From positions 1 through 15,235 of the forward strand of contig JAJQIQ010000219.1 in the NCBI GenBank assembly GCA_021199135.1: a stretch of 15,235 bases of DNA, given 5' to 3'. Under the pieces are notes generated by a model. That model did no database searches and had not been told where the DNA came from. It saw nothing but the letters and a program-made list of their open reading frames with translations. Positions 12,584 through 15,235 of this stretch are shown piece after piece. This DNA is from Clostridiales bacterium (lineage in GTDB: Bacteria; Bacillota; Clostridia; Lachnospirales; Lachnospiraceae). The number at the start of each line of letters is the position of its first letter. Position 1 is the first letter of the stretch. A program made the translations under genes and the position numbers.

Positions 12584-13942
12584 ATGGTAGTTGCACAGGT
12601 TCTGGCCGTCATAATCTTCGTCGTCATGTTCGTGATGATCGTGCTCGACAAGATTGAACGGCAGTGGGTCACGCTGGCGTGCGGCGCGCTCACGATGATC
12701 CTGGTCTTCGGGATCGCGATGCACAGCGGCACCGCGGCCCTGGAGACGCTGAACGTGAGAAACATATTCACCACGCAGTTCTGGTACACTGGCAGCGCGG
12801 GTGAGAGCTCCTCGACCGGAATCAACTGGTCCACGATCATATTCATCTGTGGCATGATGATCATGGTGGAGGGCATGGCGAGGGCCGGATTCTTCCGCTG
12901 GCTCTGCATGCTGCTCGCAAAGGCGGTGCACTATAAGCCAATTCCGCTGCTCATTACATTCATGATCATGTCGGCGGTCCTGGCGATGTTCATCGACAGC
13001 ATCACGGTAATCCTGTTCTTGGCGGCGGTCACGGTGGAGCTGGCGAAGCTGCTGAAATTCAATCCATTGCCGATGATTTTGTCAGAGATATTCTGCGCGA
13101 ACCTGGGAGGCTCGGCGACGATGTGCGGGGATCCGCCAAACATCATCATAGGCACGTCCCTCGGATATTCGTTCGCGGACTTTTTGACGAACACGGGACT
13201 TGTCGCTGGAATCAGCCTCATTGTCGTCGTGTTCTACTTCTTCCTCGTGTTCCGCAAGGAGCTTAAGGCGGGAAGCAATGGGGAAGTCGACATCGAGAAA
13301 ATGCCAAAGCCGACCGAGGCCATTGTAAACAAGAGGGACTTCATCATCAGCGCGATCATTTTCCTCTGCGCGGTAGTCATGCTCGTGAGCCATGCACAGA
13401 CCGGGCTCACCGTTGCGCTGATCGGCGCGGTCATCGCGATCGTGACGCTGATCTGCTCCGGGAAGCACATCCTTGAGATCCTGAAGAAGGTCGACTACAA
13501 GACGCTCCTCTTCTTCGTCGGGCTCTTCATCGTGGTCGGCGGGCTTGAGCAGACCGGCATCCTCGTGAAGATCGCGAACCTGATCGAGAACATCAGCGGC
13601 GGCCACCTGATGTCCATGGTAGCGATCATCATCTGGGTATCTGCGATCGCGAGCGCGTTCGTGGACAACATCCCGTTCGCGGCTACGATGATACCGATCA
13701 TAAAGAGCCTTGCGGCGACCGCCGGCGTTCCGACGGCGACGCTCGCTTGGGCGCTTGCGATGGGTACCGACGTCGGCGGCAGCGCGACCCCGATCGGCGC
13801 GTCCGCAAATGTCGTAGGCACCTCAGTCGCGGCGAAGAACGGCTACCCGGTAAGCTGGGGCAAGTACTGCAAGTCAGTCGCCCCGGCGACGGTCATCGTC
13901 ATCGCGATATCGATGCTGTACATATTTGTAAGATATTGTTAA
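12584..13942 (+). CDS. Ion transporter of the ArsB/NhaD/SLC13 (CitMHS) superfamily
   Basis: This 452-residue integral membrane protein has about 10-12 hydrophobic segments. It shows the inverted-repeat signatures of the IT superfamily: GGSATMCGDPPNIIIGTSLG (about 175-194) in the first half, and the second-half counterpart GTDVGGSATPIGASANVVG (394-412). Further typical segments are DSITVILFLAAVTVEL and, in the second half, FVDNIPFAATMIPIIKSL. The superfamily carries anions such as dicarboxylate, sulfate or arsenite, or exchanges Na+ and H+; the substrate cannot be fixed from sequence. There is no arsenic regulator nearby, so ArsB function is not supported. The start is ATG 12584, nine bases after AAGGAG (12569-12574), rather than ATG 12542 or 12575. 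It precedes the cytidylate-kinase-like gene by 18 bases. Confidence 0.9.
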   Translation: MVVAQVLAVIIFVVMFVMIVLDKIERQWVTLACGALTMILVFGIAMHSGTAALETLNVRNIFTTQFWYTGSAGESSSTGINWSTIIFICGMMIMVEGMARAGFFRWLCMLLAKAVHYKPIPLLITFMIMSAVLAMFIDSITVILFLAAVTVELAKLLKFNPLPMILSEIFCANLGGSATMCGDPPNIIIGTSLGYSFADFLTNTGLVAGISLIVVVFYFFLVFRKELKAGSNGEVDIEKMPKPTEAIVNKRDFIISAIIFLCAVVMLVSHAQTGLTVALIGAVIAIVTLICSGKHILEILKKVDYKTLLFFVGLFIVVGGLEQTGILVKIANLIENISGGHLMSMVAIIIWVSAIASAFVDNIPFAATMIPIIKSLAATAGVPTATLAWALAMGTDVGGSATPIGASANVVGTSVAAKNGYPVSWGKYCKSVAPATVIVIAISMLYIFVRYC

Positions 13943-13960
13943 TGAGAGGGAGGGCGTAAA

Positions 13961-14551
13961 ATGAGCAAACAGACAATCATTGCCATAAGCCGTGAGTACG
14001 GAAGCGGCGGACACGAGATTGCCAGGAGGATCGCAGCCGACCTCGGGCTGAAGATGTACGACAGGAAGCTTTTGGACGAGATGGCGGACGAGAAGAACAT
14101 CGAGGTCGAGTACCTCGAGAAGTACGACGAGAAGCCGAGGAAGCTCCTCCTCTCCCGCACTGTGAACGGCTACTGCAACTCGATCGAGGAGATCGTGGCG
14201 GAGATGCAGTTCGACTACATCAGGGAGAGGGCGGAGTCAGGCGAGTCGTTCGTCATCGTCGGAAGGTGCGCGGAGACCGTGCTCGCCGATTTCGAGGGGC
14301 TCATCTCCTTCTTCGTCCTCGGCGACCAGGACGCGAAGGTTGCGCGGGTACGGGATCATTTCGAGCTCGACGATGCGGGCGCACTCTCCAAGATGCAGCG
14401 CCACGACAAGACTCGCAAGCGCTATCACAACCGCCATTCCGACGGCAAGTGGGGCGACTCGCGCCTCTACGACATGTGCATAAACAGCAGCAAGGTCGGC
14501 ATCGAGAAGACGACGCAGATCCTCGAGGACTACATCAAGGCTCGGGCGTAG
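13961..14551 (+). CDS. Cytidylate-kinase-like family protein
   Basis: The 196-residue product is a P-loop nucleoside kinase of the cytidylate-kinase-like (Cmk2) group. The N-terminus IIAISREYGSGGHEIARRIA (6-25) is the modified Walker A typical of the family (SREYGSGG rather than GxxGxGKS). YDRKLLDEMA, VIVGRCAETVL and the Arg-rich lid stretch HDKTRKRYHNRHSDGKWGD agree. The relatives are often annotated as cytidylate kinase but their true substrate is generally unproven; the essential cmk would normally be a separate gene. GAGGG precedes the ATG, and it is cotranscribed with the transporter, ending at the terminator at 14594-14625. Confidence 0.85.
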   Translation: MSKQTIIAISREYGSGGHEIARRIAADLGLKMYDRKLLDEMADEKNIEVEYLEKYDEKPRKLLLSRTVNGYCNSIEEIVAEMQFDYIRERAESGESFVIVGRCAETVLADFEGLISFFVLGDQDAKVARVRDHFELDDAGALSKMQRHDKTRKRYHNRHSDGKWGDSRLYDMCINSSKVGIEKTTQILEDYIKARA

Positions 14552-14593
14552 GCGGAGAAATCCGCAAGTTTCATCACAATGTAAAATAAGAAG

Positions 14594-14625
14594 TGGAGGC
14601 AGCCAATCGGCCGCCTCCATTTTTT
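14594..14625 (+). terminator. Intrinsic terminator after the cytidylate-kinase-like gene
   Basis: TGGAGGC (14594-14600) pairs with GCCTCCA (14613-14619). An inner GCC/GGC stem closes an AATC loop with one A-C mismatch, and six T residues follow (14620-14625). On the minus strand it could also serve the DUF4250 gene, though its downstream T content there is poor. Confidence 0.9.
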
Positions 14626-14631
14626 CATACA

Positions 14632-14665
14632 ATAATGATACTACGGAATATAATGATACTACGGA
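14632..14665. repeat. Tandem direct repeat, two 16-bp copies
   Basis: ATAATGATACTACGGA occurs at 14632-14647 and again at 14650-14665, an 18-base period. It lies in the short space between the terminator and the stop of the minus-strand DUF4250 gene. No function is evident. Confidence 0.8.
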
Positions 14666-14686
14666 TTGCTCCGTGCTACGCACTCT

Positions 14687-14863
14687 TTATTTGAACTGGT
14701 TTTGCATCTCGTCATATGAGTAGCCAATCGCGGCGAGCTTTTCGGTGAGCTCATCTCGGCTGGCCTCGTATGCGTCGCAGAGCGCGTCCAAGTCTTTGTA
14801 ATTGTCGCGCAGTTGCGTGTTTATGACGCTCAGTAGCATGACGGGATCTTTCGGCAGGGACAT
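14687..14863 (-). CDS. DUF4250 domain protein (58 residues)
   Basis: On the minus strand a perfect AAGGAGG (14876 to 14870) precedes ATG 14863. The 58-residue product begins MSLPKDPVMLLSVINTQLRD, continues through LDALCDAYEASRDELTEKLA and ends YDEMQNQFK. This matches DUF4250, a family of about 60 residues common in Clostridia, whose function I do not know; the middle reads like a small helix-turn-helix. It begins 25 bases after the pyrG stop, so it is almost certainly cotranscribed with pyrG. Its size puts it below common gene-caller cut-offs. Confidence 0.9.
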   Translation of the reverse strand: MSLPKDPVMLLSVINTQLRDNYKDLDALCDAYEASRDELTEKLAAIGYSYDEMQNQFK

Positions 14864-14888
14864 GGGCCACCTCCTTGTATATGAACCA

Positions 14889-15235
14889 TCATTTTTTGTT
14901 TTTCAGCGCGGCCTCAACGAATGCCCGAAACAGCGGGTGCGGGCGGTTCGGCCGGGACTTGAGCTCCGGGTGCGCCTGCGTGGCGATGAACCAAGGGTGA
15001 TCCTCAAGCTCTATCATCTCCACGATCCTCCCGTCGGGCGAGAGACCGCAGAGCCTCATGCCGTGCTCGGTCAGGACCGTGCGGAAGTCGTTGTTGACCT
15101 CGTAGCGGTGGCGGTGGCGCTCCGCGATCTCCTCATCGCCGTATATCTGGTAGGCCTTCGACTCCGTGTCGAGGATGCAGGGGTAGGAGCCGAGGCGCAG
15201 CGTGCCGCCGATGTCCTCCACGCCGTTCTGGTCGG
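14889..15235 (-). CDS. pyrG: CTP synthase, C-terminal part (truncated by window edge)
   Basis: CTP synthase makes CTP from UTP, ATP and glutamine. The visible 115 or so residues belong to the glutamine amidotransferase domain at the C-terminus: [32 protein letters not shown], and [23 protein letters not shown] supplies the His and Glu of the class I amidotransferase triad; the nucleophile Cys lies beyond the window. The frame remains open to base 15235, so the apparent GTG at 15221 is internal and not a start. TGA stops at 14889. Confidence 0.95.
   Translation of the reverse strand, partial: DQNGVEDIGGTLRLGSYPCILDTESKAYQIYGDEEIAERHRHRYEVNNDFRTVLTEHGMRLCGLSPDGRIVEMIELEDHPWFIATQAHPELKSRPNRPHPLFRAFVEAALKNKK

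Noticed and set aside
12584..13942. Arsenite efflux pump ArsB
   Set aside because: The superfamily motifs are shared by many anion and Na+/H+ transporters, and no arsR, arsC or arsA is adjacent.
13961..14551. The essential cytidylate kinase Cmk
   Set aside because: The SREYGSGG P-loop and overall length fit the cytidylate-kinase-like group rather than classical Cmk, and the substrate of this group is generally unproven.

Overview
The window looks like chromosomal DNA from a GC-rich member of the Clostridia, most likely Lachnospiraceae or a near relative. The evidence is strong AGGAGG-type ribosome binding sites, GC-rich genes separated by sharply AT-rich spacers, and a set of small families typical of that group: DUF3737, DUF6465, DUF6106, DUF4250 and a cytidylate-kinase-like protein. 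These names come from recall of family sequences, not from a search. No rRNA, tRNA, CRISPR array, integrase or intact insertion sequence is visible.

Left part (1-9298, all plus strand). The tail of an unrecognised gene ends at 152 and runs directly into a perfect palindrome with 21-base arms (152-196) that carries a TATAAT box. Next come a membrane acyltransferase of the LPLAT/PlsC type with a zinc-ribbon tail (230-1399) and, four bases later, a membrane diguanylate cyclase with an extracellular sensor region (1404-3089). A textbook promoter (TTGGAA, 17 bases, extended TATAAT, 3107-3135) then starts a four-gene run: a 746-residue protein with a degenerate cyclic-nucleotide-binding-like domain, a DUF3737 beta-helix protein, a membrane-anchored SH3b protein, and a large membrane-anchored propeller-like protein whose C39-peptidase-like domain appears to have lost its catalytic Cys and His. 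I do not know a described system with this composition; it is the best candidate for something new here.

Middle (9299-10527). An AT-rich spacer holds a promoter-like site and a possible 43-codon ORF. It is followed by an HPr-like protein with an altered active-site loop and a DUF6465 protein with an AT-hook tail, then a clear intrinsic terminator. Beyond the terminator lie about 240 bases dense in inverted repeats, including a 15-bp perfect hairpin followed by a Shine-Dalgarno site and a six-codon ORF that leads to no gene.

Right part (10528-15235). Glutamate racemase (murI, minus) is divergent from a gene for a double zinc-ribbon/HTH protein (plus). The latter converges tail to tail with a DUF6106-like membrane protein gene (minus), their stop codons sharing one TCATGA. 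Next is a plus-strand pair: an ion transporter of the ArsB/NhaD/SLC13 superfamily and a cytidylate-kinase-like protein, closed by a strong terminator. At the right edge, on the minus strand, the CTP synthase gene (pyrG, 3' part only) is followed by a 58-residue DUF4250 gene.
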